Below are positions 54,410 through 63,361 of a stretch of DNA of 64,000 nucleotides, piece by piece. Made by a program: the position numbers and the translations under genes. This DNA comes from Ilumatobacteraceae bacterium (GTDB taxonomy: Bacteria; Actinomycetota; Acidimicrobiia; Acidimicrobiales; Ilumatobacteraceae). The stretch is taken from positions 1 through 64,000 of the forward strand of contig JABSQH010000125.1 in assembly GCA_013213745.1 (NCBI GenBank), in the 5' to 3' direction. Under the pieces are notes generated by a model. It did not search any database. It saw only the letters and a program-made list of their open reading frames with translations, and was not told the DNA's origin. The stretch's first letter is position 1. Every line of letters starts with the position of its first letter.

Positions 54410-55174
54410 CTAGCGGCGGCCGGTTTTGGCCGACAACTTCGCTTGCAGGCGGGCCAGCCGCTCGGCGAACCACGGCTGACGGGTACTCCACAGCTGCGGT
54501 TCGAGTTCCGCTGCGACCGCCGCCTCATGGGTCTCGACGTCAGCCATCGACTGAATGGTCGCCTTCGTGGTGATCGCCAGCTCGCGCGGGGCCGAGGCGG
54601 CTCCCTTGGCGAATTCGTGGGCGGTCGACAGCAGCTCGTCGCTGGGGACACTCCGCCACGCCAGCCCGATGCGTTCGGCTTCGGGACCGTCGAGCACCTG
54701 GCCGAACACCACAGCAGCCATCGCCGCCTGGGGGCCGACGATCCGTCGGAGCATCCACGTGTGGCCGCCGCCAGGATGGATGCCGAGTTGGAGGAAGCGG
54801 GTGTCGAGCTTGGCGCGATCGGCGACGATGCGTACGTCGCAGCCGAGCGCCAGGTTCATCCCCGCGCCGACAGCCGACCCGTTGACTGCTGCCACGGTCG
54901 GGAGCGGACTGCGGGCGATGCGTAAGAAGCCCTCGTAGATGTTGCCCAAGCTCTCCCCGGTGGCTTCGGACAGGTTGCCCAGGTTGGCCCCGGCACAGAA
55001 CGCCGGTGCGGTACCGGTGACGACGACTGCGCCGACCTCGGCGTCTGCTTCGAAGGCGTCCATTGCCGCAACGATCTCGGCCACCATCGGCGCGGTCAGC
55101 GTGTTGCGCTCGTCGGGATTGTTGAGGGTGAGGGTGGCAACCCGATCGGCGACAGAGGTGAGTACGAGCGACAT
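54410..55174 (-). CDS. Enoyl-CoA hydratase/isomerase family protein
   Basis: 254 residues of crotonase fold. Oxyanion-hole motifs are 'PAFCAGANLGNLSEATGESL' and 'VNGSAVGAGMNLALGCDVRI'; 'LGIHPGGGHTWMLRRIVGPQ' is the substrate-side block. The position usually held by the first catalytic Glu of hydratases reads Gly/His here, so isomerase or other crotonase chemistry is possible. Its role is probably in fatty-acid or aromatic-acid degradation. CAGACT lies 6 nt before the ATG. Confidence 0.87.
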   Translation of the reverse strand: MSLVLTSVADRVATLTLNNPDERNTLTAPMVAEIVAAMDAFEADAEVGAVVVTGTAPAFCAGANLGNLSEATGESLGNIYEGFLRIARSPLPTVAAVNGSAVGAGMNLALGCDVRIVADRAKLDTRFLQLGIHPGGGHTWMLRRIVGPQAAMAAVVFGQVLDGPEAERIGLAWRSVPSDELLSTAHEFAKGAASAPRELAITTKATIQSMADVETHEAAVAAELEPQLWSTRQPWFAERLARLQAKLSAKTGRR

Positions 55175-55217
55175 CTCGTCAGTCTGGCATGAGCGGGCGT
55201 TAGCCTCCCCGGCGCAG

Positions 55218-55835
55218 ATGTTGGATCATGTCTTCACCGATGCGATCAGCGCGCTGCGCGATGCGTTCGAATCGGCCTTTCTCGAACGGCAGGCGTTCGA
55301 GGAGCACTTCCAGAGCGACGTGCTCCTGGGCGACCTCACCTGGGAGACGAGCTACGGCTTGCCCGGCGAAGGAGAGCCGCCGCGCGTCGTGGCCCACATC
55401 ACCTTCGACTGGCCGGCGTGGAGCCAGGCGGCGTACCGCCAGTGGTATGTCGAAGAAGAGCTCGAACGACGCCCGGCGATCGAGATGGAAATCGTGCTCC
55501 GGGTGCAACGGCTCGCCGATCCGGCCGATCCCGCGGCGCTGTACGCAGCAGTCCCCGAGCTGAGCCCGTTGGTCGGCGACGACCGTCTCGAACGCGCCGG
55601 GCTCACCACCGAGATCGCCCACCCGGACCCTGGCGACGACGACACGGTGGTGCCCGAGTACGCGGTGGAGATCACCTACGAGGGCCTGTACGAGTTGGCC
55701 GAGGAAACCGTCGCCGACGGCACGAGCACGCTGCTCGACGAACACTTCGGTGCGCTCGGTGGGTGGATCGCATCAACGCTGGTAAAGCTCGGCGACCTGC
55801 AGCTGGCGTTCCTTCCGGCCGACGAGACGCCCTGA
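55218..55835 (+). CDS. Hypothetical acidic protein
   Basis: 205 residues, strongly acidic, with no signal peptide or membrane segment. Sequence blocks: 'ALRDAFESAFLERQAFEEHF', 'VLLGDLTWETSYGLPGEGEP', 'RVVAHITFDWPAWSQAAYRQ' and 'EYAVEITYEGLYELAEETVA'. It may consist of alternating beta strands and helices, but I do not recognise a family. Codon bias is like that of the neighbours. It is divergent from the enoyl-CoA hydratase gene and followed at 45 nt by another crotonase gene. Confidence 0.7.
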   Translation: MLDHVFTDAISALRDAFESAFLERQAFEEHFQSDVLLGDLTWETSYGLPGEGEPPRVVAHITFDWPAWSQAAYRQWYVEEELERRPAIEMEIVLRVQRLADPADPAALYAAVPELSPLVGDDRLERAGLTTEIAHPDPGDDDTVVPEYAVEITYEGLYELAEETVADGTSTLLDEHFGALGGWIASTLVKLGDLQLAFLPADETP

Positions 55836-55880
55836 CCCTCGACCGCCGACGGCGACCTCGCCGAGCGCGAGACTGAACCG

Positions 55881-56669
55881 ATGAGTGACGACAGCCCGGT
55901 GCGCTACGCCGTCGACGAGCGCATCGCCACGATCATCCTCAACCGACCCGAAGCGCGCAATGCGTTGTCGAGCGAAGTGCTCGGCCTCCTGCCAGAACGC
56001 CTGAGTGCGGCCGAGGCCGACGACGACGTCGACGTGATCGTGCTCACCGGCACCGATCCCGCGTTCTGCGCCGGCCTCGACCTGAAGGAGCTCGGTGCGA
56101 CGGGCGGCAACCTCGGGGGCGGCTCGGGGGCCGACGGCAGCCGCAACCGCGATGGCGTGCGCGGCCCGTTCCCCAGGCTGTCCAAGCCGGTGATCGGTGC
56201 AATCAACGGCGTCGCCGTCACCGGCGGGTTCGAACTCGCATTGAACTGCGACTTCCTCATCGCCAGCGAGCACGCCAAGTTCGGCGACACCCACACCCGC
56301 GTCGGAGTGATGCCCGGGTGGGGGCTCACGGTGTTGCTCCCGCAAGCAATCGGCGTGCGCCGGGCGCGCGAGATGAGTTTCACCGGCAACTTCATGGACG
56401 CCGACGAGGCGCTGGCATTCGGCTTGGTGAATCATGTCGTCGCCCACGACGAGCTGCTGCCGTTCACCTACCAGCTCGCGACCGACATCGTGGGCAACGA
56501 GCAGCCAGCAGTCCGCCAGATCCGTGCCACCTACGCAGCGGTGGCCACCGACGACGACGCCTGGGAAATCGAAGCCCGAGACGGCCGGGCGTGGCGACGG
56601 GCCCACTTCCGCCCCGAGGCCGTCGCCGAACGACGCGCCGCCATCCAGGCCCGGGGCCAACAGCAGTAA
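55881..56669 (+). CDS. Enoyl-CoA hydratase family protein
   Basis: 262 residues. Motifs: 'ATIILNRPEARNALSSEVLG', oxyanion 'PAFCAGLDLKELGATGG', 'INGVAVTGGFELALNCDFLI' and 'RVGVMPGWGLTVLLPQAIGV'. A Gly/Asn-rich insert sits after the first oxyanion motif. The C terminus ('RDGRAWRRAHFRPEAVAERR') resembles enoyl-CoA hydratases of actinobacterial lipid catabolism. The stop codon abuts the gene-less inverted-repeat pair. Confidence 0.88.
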   Translation: MSDDSPVRYAVDERIATIILNRPEARNALSSEVLGLLPERLSAAEADDDVDVIVLTGTDPAFCAGLDLKELGATGGNLGGGSGADGSRNRDGVRGPFPRLSKPVIGAINGVAVTGGFELALNCDFLIASEHAKFGDTHTRVGVMPGWGLTVLLPQAIGVRRAREMSFTGNFMDADEALAFGLVNHVVAHDELLPFTYQLATDIVGNEQPAVRQIRATYAAVATDDDAWEIEARDGRAWRRAHFRPEAVAERRAAIQARGQQQ

Positions 56670-56794
56670 CCGAAATACCGGGGATTCCGTGCGCTTTGCG
56701 CACGGCGTCGCCAACAAATCAGCGTTGGAGCGTCGAGCCACCGATTCTGTGTTCTGAAACGTGCGAAATACCCACGAATTCACCGGTTTTTCGG
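56670..56794. repeat. Gene-less pair of inverted repeats of the nuclease-unit family
   Basis: The left arm 56670-56720 reads 'CCGAAATACCGGGGATTCCG', then 'TGCGCTTTGCGCACGGCGTC' and 'GCCAACAAATC'. The right arm (about 56741-56794), on the minus strand, reads 'CCGAAAAACCGGTGAATTCG', then 'TGGGTATTTCGCACGTTTCA', then 'GAACACAGAATCGG'. Both are diverged members of the repeats at 20121 and 21240. They lie between convergent genes with about 20 bp between them. Confidence 0.72.
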
Positions 56795-56801
56795 CTCGGG
56801 G

Positions 56802-57797
56802 TCAGATTTGGGCACCGAGGTCGCGCAGGACGTCGCGCACCTCTTGGGCGATGTCGAGGGCGAGGATCTCGGCTCCGGTCTCGTTGAGATGGAACCCGTC
56901 GTCGGCGCGCACGTCTTTGCCCTCGCCGTCGCGAGGGTCGATGACGAACTCGGCCCAGTTGCCGTCGCGACCCGAGAAGCGCTCCCATGTGTCGACGAAG
57001 ATCACGTCGGGTCGGTCGGCAGCAGCGGCGCGCACCGCATTGTCTTGGATCGCCAGACGAGCGGACACATCCGGATTGTCGTCGTTCGGGATACCGACCC
57101 AGATCAACGTGCGCCCACCGGCGGTGAGCTGGTCCATCATGTCGCCAGCACGCTGCACGTACTCGGCGGTCCACTCGGTCTCGTTGTTCTCGGGAAGTCC
57201 AACGACGACCCCGCCGCCGAGATCGGTGAGTGCCTGGGAGTCGTTGCCGCCAAAGGTGGCGACGACGATGTCCGGATCGACTTCGGCCAGCTTGTTCTCG
57301 GCCTCGGTCGGCCAGTCGAAGAAGTCGGGCCGGGCCAACCCGCTCGACACCTTGTAGTCGAGGGTCGTGTCGGCGTGTTGGGTGCCGTCGAGCAATGTCT
57401 GCAGGTACGGCCCGAACGTGCCGGCGTCGCTGTCGCCAATGATCAACACCGATGCAGGGTTGCTCTGACTCACCGGCGCGTTGTCATCGACCGGTTCGGT
57501 CGTCGACGCGACGGAGGTCTCGCTGCCGTCATCGGTCGACGTCGGCGCGTCGTCGCCGTCAGTCCCATCGTCGCTCGACCCGTCCGGTGCCGCGGTCGGT
57601 TCGACGACTGCTCCCGCCGCTCCGCCGTCATCGCCGAAGAACTCCGATGCAGCGCGCACCGCGCTGTACACGACGACGCCGCCGATCACGAACACTGCGA
57701 GAAGAGCACCCAGTCGCCGGGCCCGATACCGCCGTCGCGACACCGTCCGCGACGGCGCGCCGCGCGGCGCCACGGGGCGTTCGTCACGGGCATCCAT
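56802..57797 (-). CDS. DUF459-type SGNH/GDSL hydrolase, membrane-anchored
   Basis: 331 residues. A basic N terminus and one membrane segment ('LGALLAVFVIGGVVVYSAVR', about 29-48) are followed by an acidic Ser/Thr/Asp-rich linker. The SGNH domain from about residue 115 has block I 'VLIIGDSDAGTFGPYLQTLL' (Ser), block III 'VVATFGGNDSQALTDLGG' (Asn) and block V 'DDGFHLNETGAEILALDI' (Asp, His). It acts outside the membrane, perhaps on acylated wall polymers or lipids. A TATCGT hexamer lies 8 nt before the ATG. Confidence 0.87.
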   Translation of the reverse strand: MDARDERPVAPRGAPSRTVSRRRYRARRLGALLAVFVIGGVVVYSAVRAASEFFGDDGGAAGAVVEPTAAPDGSSDDGTDGDDAPTSTDDGSETSVASTTEPVDDNAPVSQSNPASVLIIGDSDAGTFGPYLQTLLDGTQHADTTLDYKVSSGLARPDFFDWPTEAENKLAEVDPDIVVATFGGNDSQALTDLGGGVVVGLPENNETEWTAEYVQRAGDMMDQLTAGGRTLIWVGIPNDDNPDVSARLAIQDNAVRAAAADRPDVIFVDTWERFSGRDGNWAEFVIDPRDGEGKDVRADDGFHLNETGAEILALDIAQEVRDVLRDLGAQI

Positions 57798-57805
57798 GGA
57801 ACATG

Positions 57806-57811
57806 ACGATA
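57806..57811 (-). promoter_or_regulatory. Leaderless-type -10 hexamer (DUF459 gene)
   Basis: TATCGT on the minus strand, 8 nt before ATG 57797, with no Shine-Dalgarno sequence. Confidence 0.45.
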
Positions 57812-57896
57812 CGCAGCCGCGACCCTGATCGGATGGTCACTGAGTCGAAACCAATGGGCAACACACCGGCGCCGCAGACGTTCAGCGCGCGCCGCT

Positions 57897-57908
57897 TACC
57901 AATTGGTA
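57897..57908. promoter_or_regulatory. Perfect 12-bp palindrome, candidate operator of the BMP importer
   Basis: TACCAATTGGTA stands out as A+T-rich in a G+C-rich gap, about 70 bp before the BMP lipoprotein ATG. A GTTGC/GCAAC inverted pair follows at once. A dimeric repressor site is the simplest reading. Confidence 0.4.
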
Positions 57909-57978
57909 GCGTTGCCGCACGCAACGTGAACCGACCGGCGCAACCCCGCCCGGTCTCGTACCTTTGAAGGGGAGATAC

Positions 57979-59091
57979 ATGATCAAGAGCAAGAAGCTGC
58001 TTGCGCTCGGTCTTGCTGGTGGCCTCGTCTTCGCCGCATGCGGCGACGACGACGACAGCAGCAGCGACACGACCGCCGAGGCATCGGACACAACCGCAGC
58101 GGGCGGCGACACCACGGCAACCACCGAGGGTGGCGGCGGCGAAACCGTCGACGGCGCAGCGTGCGAGGTCACCGACGTCGGCGGTGTCGACGACCGCGGC
58201 TTCAACCAGCTCGCCTTCGAGGGCGCGCAGGAGGCCGAGACACAGTTCGGCATCGAGGCCCGAGTACTCGAGAGCACGTCGGACGCCGACTACTCGGCGA
58301 ACATCCAGAGCTTCGTCGACGAGGGCTGCGACATCATCATCACCGTCGGCTTCCTCCTCGGCGACGCCACCGCCGAGTTCGCCGGCAACAACCCGGACCA
58401 GCAGTTCGCCATCGTCGACGTGGGCTACGACCCGCCGATCGACAACGTCCGCACGCTGAACTTCGGCGTCGGCGATCCATCCTTCGTCGCCGGCTACCTC
58501 GCCGCAGGCATGACCGAGACCGGCACCGTCGCCACCTACGGCGGCGTCAACATCCCGCCGGTGACCGTGTTCATGGACGGCTTCGTCAATGGCGTCGCCT
58601 ACTACAACGAGCAGAAGGGCACCGAAGTCGTCGCCCTCGGCTGGGACGGCTCGGACGGCACGTTCGCCGGCAACTTCGAGAACCTCGACGACGGTGAGCG
58701 CATCGCCTCGAGCTTCGCTGACGAAGGCGCGGACATCATCTTCCCGGTCGCTGGCCCCGTGGGTCTCGGCTCGGCGTCGTTCGCCAGCGAAGACGGCAGC
58801 GTCCGCATCATCGGCGTCGACAACGACATGTTCGAAGCCGACCCGGCCAACGCCTCGGTGTACCTCACCTCGGTGCTGAAGAAGATCGACGTCGCCGTAT
58901 TCGACGCGATCGAGACCGTGGTCGTCAACGGCGAGCCCGGCGGCGACTACGTCGGCACGCTGGAAAACGAGGGCGTCGGCATTGCGCCGTACCACGACCA
59001 GGAAGGCGACGTCCCCGCAGAGCTGCAGGACGAGGTCACCGCCCTGATCGACGCGCTGATCGCCGGCGAGATCACCTCTGACGGTTCCTGA
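57979..59091 (+). CDS. BMP-family substrate-binding lipoprotein (nucleoside ABC importer)
   Basis: 370 residues. A strong 'AAGGGGAG' ribosome site precedes ATG 57979. The lipobox is 'GGLVFAACG', followed by a Thr/Ala/Gly linker. BMP domain: 'TDVGGVDDRGFNQLAFEGAQ', 'EGCDIIITVGFLLGDATAEF', 'LNFGVGDPSFVAGYLAAGMT' and 'VYLTSVLKKIDVAVFDAIET'. BMP (Med/PnrA) proteins bind purine nucleosides. The ATPase and two permeases that follow complete the importer. A GC-rich hairpin between it and the ATPase gene may raise the binding protein's level relative to the rest. Confidence 0.92.
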   Translation: MIKSKKLLALGLAGGLVFAACGDDDDSSSDTTAEASDTTAAGGDTTATTEGGGGETVDGAACEVTDVGGVDDRGFNQLAFEGAQEAETQFGIEARVLESTSDADYSANIQSFVDEGCDIIITVGFLLGDATAEFAGNNPDQQFAIVDVGYDPPIDNVRTLNFGVGDPSFVAGYLAAGMTETGTVATYGGVNIPPVTVFMDGFVNGVAYYNEQKGTEVVALGWDGSDGTFAGNFENLDDGERIASSFADEGADIIFPVAGPVGLGSASFASEDGSVRIIGVDNDMFEADPANASVYLTSVLKKIDVAVFDAIETVVVNGEPGGDYVGTLENEGVGIAPYHDQEGDVPAELQDEVTALIDALIAGEITSDGS

Positions 59092-59147
59092 TCGGCCGGT
59101 GCGCTGAGCGCACCATCCGACACAGAAACAACACATCGAACACCGTG

Positions 59148-59173
59148 CACGGGGGGCCAGCCGGCCCCCCGTG
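59148..59173 (+). terminator. GC-rich stem-loop after the BMP lipoprotein gene
   Basis: 'CACGGGGGGCC' and 'GGCCCCCCGTG' form a perfect 11-bp stem with a 4-nt loop. No T tract follows, as is common in Actinobacteria. It could end transcription or stabilise the upstream mRNA. Confidence 0.65.
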
Positions 59174-59214
59174 TCGCGTCCGGTCATCCTTGCGACCGAA
59201 TTCTCCGACGCGGC

Positions 59215-59220
59215 TAACGT
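59215..59220 (+). promoter_or_regulatory. TANNNT hexamer before the ABC ATPase gene
   Basis: TAACGT, 9 nt, then ATG 59230, lying after the stem-loop. It suggests the ATPase and permease genes have their own start of transcription. Confidence 0.4.
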
Positions 59221-59229
59221 GCCCACCGC

Positions 59230-60747
59230 ATGGAGCTCGAATTACGGGGAATCACCAAGCGATTCCCCGGCGTCGTCGCCAACGACGACGTCAACCTCAC
59301 CGTGCGCACCGGTGAAGTGTTAGCGCTCGTCGGCGAGAACGGCGCCGGCAAGTCGACGTTGATGAACATCATGTACGGCCTCTACCACGCCGACGAGGGA
59401 GAGATCGTCGTCGACGGCACGCCCCAGACGTTCGCCTCGCCAGGCGACGCGATCGCCGCCGGCATCGGCATGGTCCACCAGCACTTCATGTTGGTACCGG
59501 TGTTCACCGTCGCCGAGAACGTTGTGCTCGGTGTCGAACCCACGGGCTTTCTCGGGCGGATCGAGCGCGACGAGGCCCATCGCCAGGTCGCCGAGATCTC
59601 CGCCCAGTACGGCCTCGACCTCGACCCCGAAGCGCTCGTCGAAACGCTGCCGGTTGGCATCCAGCAGCGCATCGAGATCCTCAAGGTGCTGTTCCGCAAC
59701 GCCGAGATCGTCGTGTTCGACGAGCCGACTGCGGTGTTGACCCCGCAGGAGATCGAAGAGTTCTTCAACATCGTCGATGCCCTGAAGGCCGCTGGGAAAG
59801 GCATCGTCTTCATCACCCACAAGCTCAAAGAGGCGCTGCGCATCGCCGACCGAATCAGCGTGTTGCGCCGGGGCAAGACCGTCGGATCGGCCGACCCCAA
59901 GGAGATCAACGAGGTTCAGCTCGCCGAGATGATGGTGGGCCGTCCGGTGCAGCTCGTCGTCGAGAAGGAGCATGCCGAACCCGGACCGGCGACGCTCAGC
60001 GTCGACGATCTGCACGTCGTCACGCCCGAGGGCCGCTCGGTCCTCGATCACATCAGCTTCGACGTCCGTGCGGGTGAGATCGTTGGCGTGGCTGGCGTCC
60101 AGGGCAACGGCCAGACCGAGTTGGTCGAGGCACTCACCGGTCTGCGCGATCCCGTATCGGGAACCGTCACGATCGACGGTAGCGATATCACGACGGCGAC
60201 ACCTCGCGAGGTGCACGACGCACGGATCGCGCACATTCCTGAGGATCGGCAGCGATCCGGGCTCGTTGGGGCGTTCTCCGTTGCGGAGAACATGGTCCTC
60301 ACGAGCTACGCATCCGAGCCATTCAGCTCCGGGTTCTTGATGAACTGGTCGAAGGCTCGCGAGGTGGCCGCCGAGCTCGTCGAGCAGTACGACGTGCGCA
60401 CCCCATCGATCGACACCCCGGCGAGCAACTTGTCGGGCGGCAACCAACAGAAAGTGATCGTCGCCCGCGAACTCAGCCGCGAGCTGCGCGCCGTAATCGC
60501 CTCGCAACCGACCCGTGGCGTCGACGTCGGCTCGATCGAATACATCCATGCGCAGATTGTGAAAGCGCGCGACGAAGGCGTCGCCGTGCTGGTCGTCAGC
60601 ACCGAGCTCGACGAGGTAATGGCGCTGGCCGACCGCGTGGTCGTGATGTATCGCGGACGCATCGTCGCCAACCTGCGCCGTGACGAAACGGACCACTCCG
60701 AGGTCGGCCTCTTCATGGCCGGAGCGAAGGAGCAACAACCGGCATGA
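59230..60747 (+). CDS. Nucleoside ABC importer ATP-binding protein (two fused ABC domains)
   Basis: 505 residues with two ABC domains, as in RbsA/YufO. First domain: 'VGENGAGKSTLMNIMYGLYH', signature 'LPVGIQQRIEILKVL', Walker B 'IVVFDEPTAVLTPQEI'. Second domain: a degenerate Walker A 'GVQGNGQTELVEALTG', signature 'LSGGNQQKVIVARELS' and 'AVIASQPTRGVDVGSIEYIH'. 'RDEGVAVLVVSTELDEVMAL' is typical of sugar/nucleoside importers. The stop overlaps the first permease (ATGA). Confidence 0.94.
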   Translation: MELELRGITKRFPGVVANDDVNLTVRTGEVLALVGENGAGKSTLMNIMYGLYHADEGEIVVDGTPQTFASPGDAIAAGIGMVHQHFMLVPVFTVAENVVLGVEPTGFLGRIERDEAHRQVAEISAQYGLDLDPEALVETLPVGIQQRIEILKVLFRNAEIVVFDEPTAVLTPQEIEEFFNIVDALKAAGKGIVFITHKLKEALRIADRISVLRRGKTVGSADPKEINEVQLAEMMVGRPVQLVVEKEHAEPGPATLSVDDLHVVTPEGRSVLDHISFDVRAGEIVGVAGVQGNGQTELVEALTGLRDPVSGTVTIDGSDITTATPREVHDARIAHIPEDRQRSGLVGAFSVAENMVLTSYASEPFSSGFLMNWSKAREVAAELVEQYDVRTPSIDTPASNLSGGNQQKVIVARELSRELRAVIASQPTRGVDVGSIEYIHAQIVKARDEGVAVLVVSTELDEVMALADRVVVMYRGRIVANLRRDETDHSEVGLFMAGAKEQQPA

Positions 60748-61955
60748 CCGAGGTCGCCAACCCGCCAACGCCCGAGGCGTCGGAGCCGGACGATCCGACC
60801 GGCCCGAGCAACATCTTCACCCGCATCTGGGCGCGCATCGACACGACCAATGCGGTCGTGCTGCCGGGCCTGGCGATCCTCAGTGCCTTGATCATCGGCG
60901 CGTTCGTGATCGCACTGTCCGACATCGACAAGATCCAAGACGGCGACTGGTTCGGCATTCTCGACACGATCGTCGACGCCTACTGGGCACTCATCGAGGG
61001 CGCCTTCTTCTCACTAAACGGCTGGAGCGAGACCCTCATCGCCACCACGCCGCTGCTGCTGGCTGGGCTTGCGGTGGCCGTCACCTTCCGGGCCGGGCTG
61101 TTCAACATCGGTGGTACCGGCCAGATGCTGCTCGGTGGCGTGTTCGCCGTGTACATCGGCTTCACGATGACCGGGCCCGGCCCCATTCAGGTGCCGCTCG
61201 CCGTCTGCGCCGGACTGTTCGGCGGGATGTTGTGGGGCCTGATCCCCGGCATCTTGAAAGCACGTGCAGGTGTCCACGAGGTGATCTCCACGATCATGCT
61301 CAACTTCATCGCCAGTTCGTTCGTGCTCTGGTTGTTGAAGACCGACGCCTTCGGCCGCGAGGACCGGGCCGACCCGATCTCCAAGCTCGTCGCCGACGAA
61401 GGACGACTGCCACGAGTGTTTGGATTCCTCGACCGCCCCGAGCTGCGCGCCCACTTCGGGTTCTTCATCGCCATCGGCGCATGCATCTTCTTCTGGTGGC
61501 TGCTCGAACGCACCACACTCGGATTCGAGATCCGCTCGCAGGGTTCGAACGCCGACGCTGCTCGCTACGCCGGCATGAAGCCGGCCTCGCTGATCATCAT
61601 TTCCTTCGCCATCGCCGGGTCGTTCGCCGGGCTCGCTGGCGCCACGGAGGTGATCGGCACGCAGGGCCGTCTGACGCAGACCTTCGCCGGCAATATCGGC
61701 TTCGACGCGATCGCCGTTGCGCTCCTCGGACGATCGACACCGCTCGGGACCGCGCTCGCGGCCTTCTTGTTCGGCGCATTGCAGGCCGGCGGACAGAACA
61801 TGCAGGTCAAGACCGGGGTCCCGATCGACCTCGTGCTGATCATGCGTGCGCTGATCGTGTTGTTCATCGCTGCGCCGCAGCTGATGAAGCTCATCTGGCG
61901 AGTGAAGACCGACGACGCATCGACCGGTCCGAAGTTTGCGGGGTGGGGCTCGTGA
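60744..61955 (+). CDS. Nucleoside ABC importer permease 1 (BPD_transp_2 family)
   Basis: 403 residues with about nine membrane segments. Marks: 'TPLLLAGLAVAVTFRAGLFN', 'IGGTGQMLLGGVFAVYIG', 'GVHEVISTIMLNFIASSFVL', 'SNADAARYAGMKPASLIIIS' and 'IGFDAIAVALLGRSTPLGTA', all of the RbsC/YufP-type permeases. An acidic N-terminal tail precedes the first segment. GTGA overlap with the second permease. Confidence 0.93.
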   Translation: MTEVANPPTPEASEPDDPTGPSNIFTRIWARIDTTNAVVLPGLAILSALIIGAFVIALSDIDKIQDGDWFGILDTIVDAYWALIEGAFFSLNGWSETLIATTPLLLAGLAVAVTFRAGLFNIGGTGQMLLGGVFAVYIGFTMTGPGPIQVPLAVCAGLFGGMLWGLIPGILKARAGVHEVISTIMLNFIASSFVLWLLKTDAFGREDRADPISKLVADEGRLPRVFGFLDRPELRAHFGFFIAIGACIFFWWLLERTTLGFEIRSQGSNADAARYAGMKPASLIIISFAIAGSFAGLAGATEVIGTQGRLTQTFAGNIGFDAIAVALLGRSTPLGTALAAFLFGALQAGGQNMQVKTGVPIDLVLIMRALIVLFIAAPQLMKLIWRVKTDDASTGPKFAGWGS

Positions 61956-63295
61956 GCGCTCCCGTCGACGAACCGAGCGACACACCGAGCAGCGCCGACG
62001 CCGAGCGGCCCCAGCGTGGTGGTCCGCCGCCGACGTCGGTCGGGCCCGGCGAAGAGGCGTACCTCGGCACGCTCGGGTTTCTCGAGGAATCGCCGGAGAA
62101 CAAACGGCGCGCACGCAACATCGGCATCGCGTACCTCGTTGCGGCGGTGGTCTGTCTCGTCGTGTTCGCCCGCGGCGACGGGGGTGTGTCGACCTTCGGT
62201 ATCTCCGACGACTCCAGCTTCTCGGTCGCCGGGATCCCGCTGGCATGGTTCACCGCAGTCACCTTGGCGGCACTCGGCGGCGCGCAGATCATGCGCGGCA
62301 CCGGCAAGTGGACCGCTGCCGCGGCATCGGTCGCGGCCATTTTATTCGTGTTCACGTTCATGGCGTGGGCCGCCGCGGGACAGTCGTTCTCCCTCACCGG
62401 CACCCTGCAAGACGCGCTCAAGGCAGCGACGCCGTTGGTGCTCGGCGCGCTCGCCGGGATCATGTGCGAACGCAGCGGCATCATCAACATCGCCATCGAA
62501 GGGCTGCTGCTGTCTGGCGCGTTCACATCGGCGTTGGTCGGCTCGCTGACCAACATCTGGATCGGCATCGTCGCTGCGATGATCGCCAGCTGCTTGCTCG
62601 CACTCTTGCTCGCCTGGCTGGCGATCCGCTTCTCGGTCGACCAGGTGATCGCGGGATTCGCGATCAACTTCTTCGTGCTCGGGTTGACGTCGTTCCTCGA
62701 CTCGCGAGTGCTGACGCGTAACCCCGACTACAACAGCGTCAAGACCATCGGCGACATCGAGGTGCCGATACTCAGCGACATCCCATTCATCGGACCAATC
62801 CTGTTCGAGCAGTCGTTCTACGTGTACACCGCGCTCGCACTCGTCGGGATCATCGGGTGGGCCTTGTTCCGCACCAAGTGGGGGCTGCGCACCCGCGCCG
62901 TCGGCGAGCACCCGCAGGCAGCGGGCACGCTCGGCGTCAACGTGATCCGTCGGCGCTACTACAACCTGGCAATGGCTGGAGCGATCGCCGGATTCGGTGG
63001 ATCGTGGTGGACCGCCGACGTGGGCCGGTTCAACGAGAACATCACCAACGGCCGCGGGTTCATCGCACTTGCTGTGGTGATCGTCGGCCGGTGGAACCCC
63101 TTCGGTGCGCTCCTCGCCGCACTGCTCTTCGGCTTCGCCGACGCATTGGCGCTGAAGTTCAGCTTCCTTGGCACCGGCATCCCGAGCGAGTTCTTGGAGA
63201 TGGCCCCGTTCCTCGTGACCCTCGTGGTGGTCGCCAGCTTCGGCCGCGGCGCCCGACCTCCCAAGGCCCTCGGCCAACCCTACGAACAGCAGTAA
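61952..63295 (+). CDS. Nucleoside ABC importer permease 2 (BPD_transp_2 family)
   Basis: 447 residues, longer than usual because of a 50-residue hydrophilic N terminus and extra N-terminal membrane segments. The core has 'ALKAATPLVLGALAGIMCER', 'SGIINIAIEGLLLSGAFTSA', 'FSVDQVIAGFAINFFVLGLT', 'GLRTRAVGEHPQAAGTLGVN' and 'NGRGFIALAVVIVGRWNPFG', the YufQ-type pattern. It is the last gene of the importer operon; the next gene starts 66 nt later. Confidence 0.92.
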   Translation: MSAPVDEPSDTPSSADAERPQRGGPPPTSVGPGEEAYLGTLGFLEESPENKRRARNIGIAYLVAAVVCLVVFARGDGGVSTFGISDDSSFSVAGIPLAWFTAVTLAALGGAQIMRGTGKWTAAAASVAAILFVFTFMAWAAAGQSFSLTGTLQDALKAATPLVLGALAGIMCERSGIINIAIEGLLLSGAFTSALVGSLTNIWIGIVAAMIASCLLALLLAWLAIRFSVDQVIAGFAINFFVLGLTSFLDSRVLTRNPDYNSVKTIGDIEVPILSDIPFIGPILFEQSFYVYTALALVGIIGWALFRTKWGLRTRAVGEHPQAAGTLGVNVIRRRYYNLAMAGAIAGFGGSWWTADVGRFNENITNGRGFIALAVVIVGRWNPFGALLAALLFGFADALALKFSFLGTGIPSEFLEMAPFLVTLVVVASFGRGARPPKALGQPYEQQ

Positions 63296-63361
63296 CGGGA
63301 CAGGACTGTCCCGGTGCAGCACGAACGACCTCGGGCGGACCCGACGTGCAAGACTGTGGCG

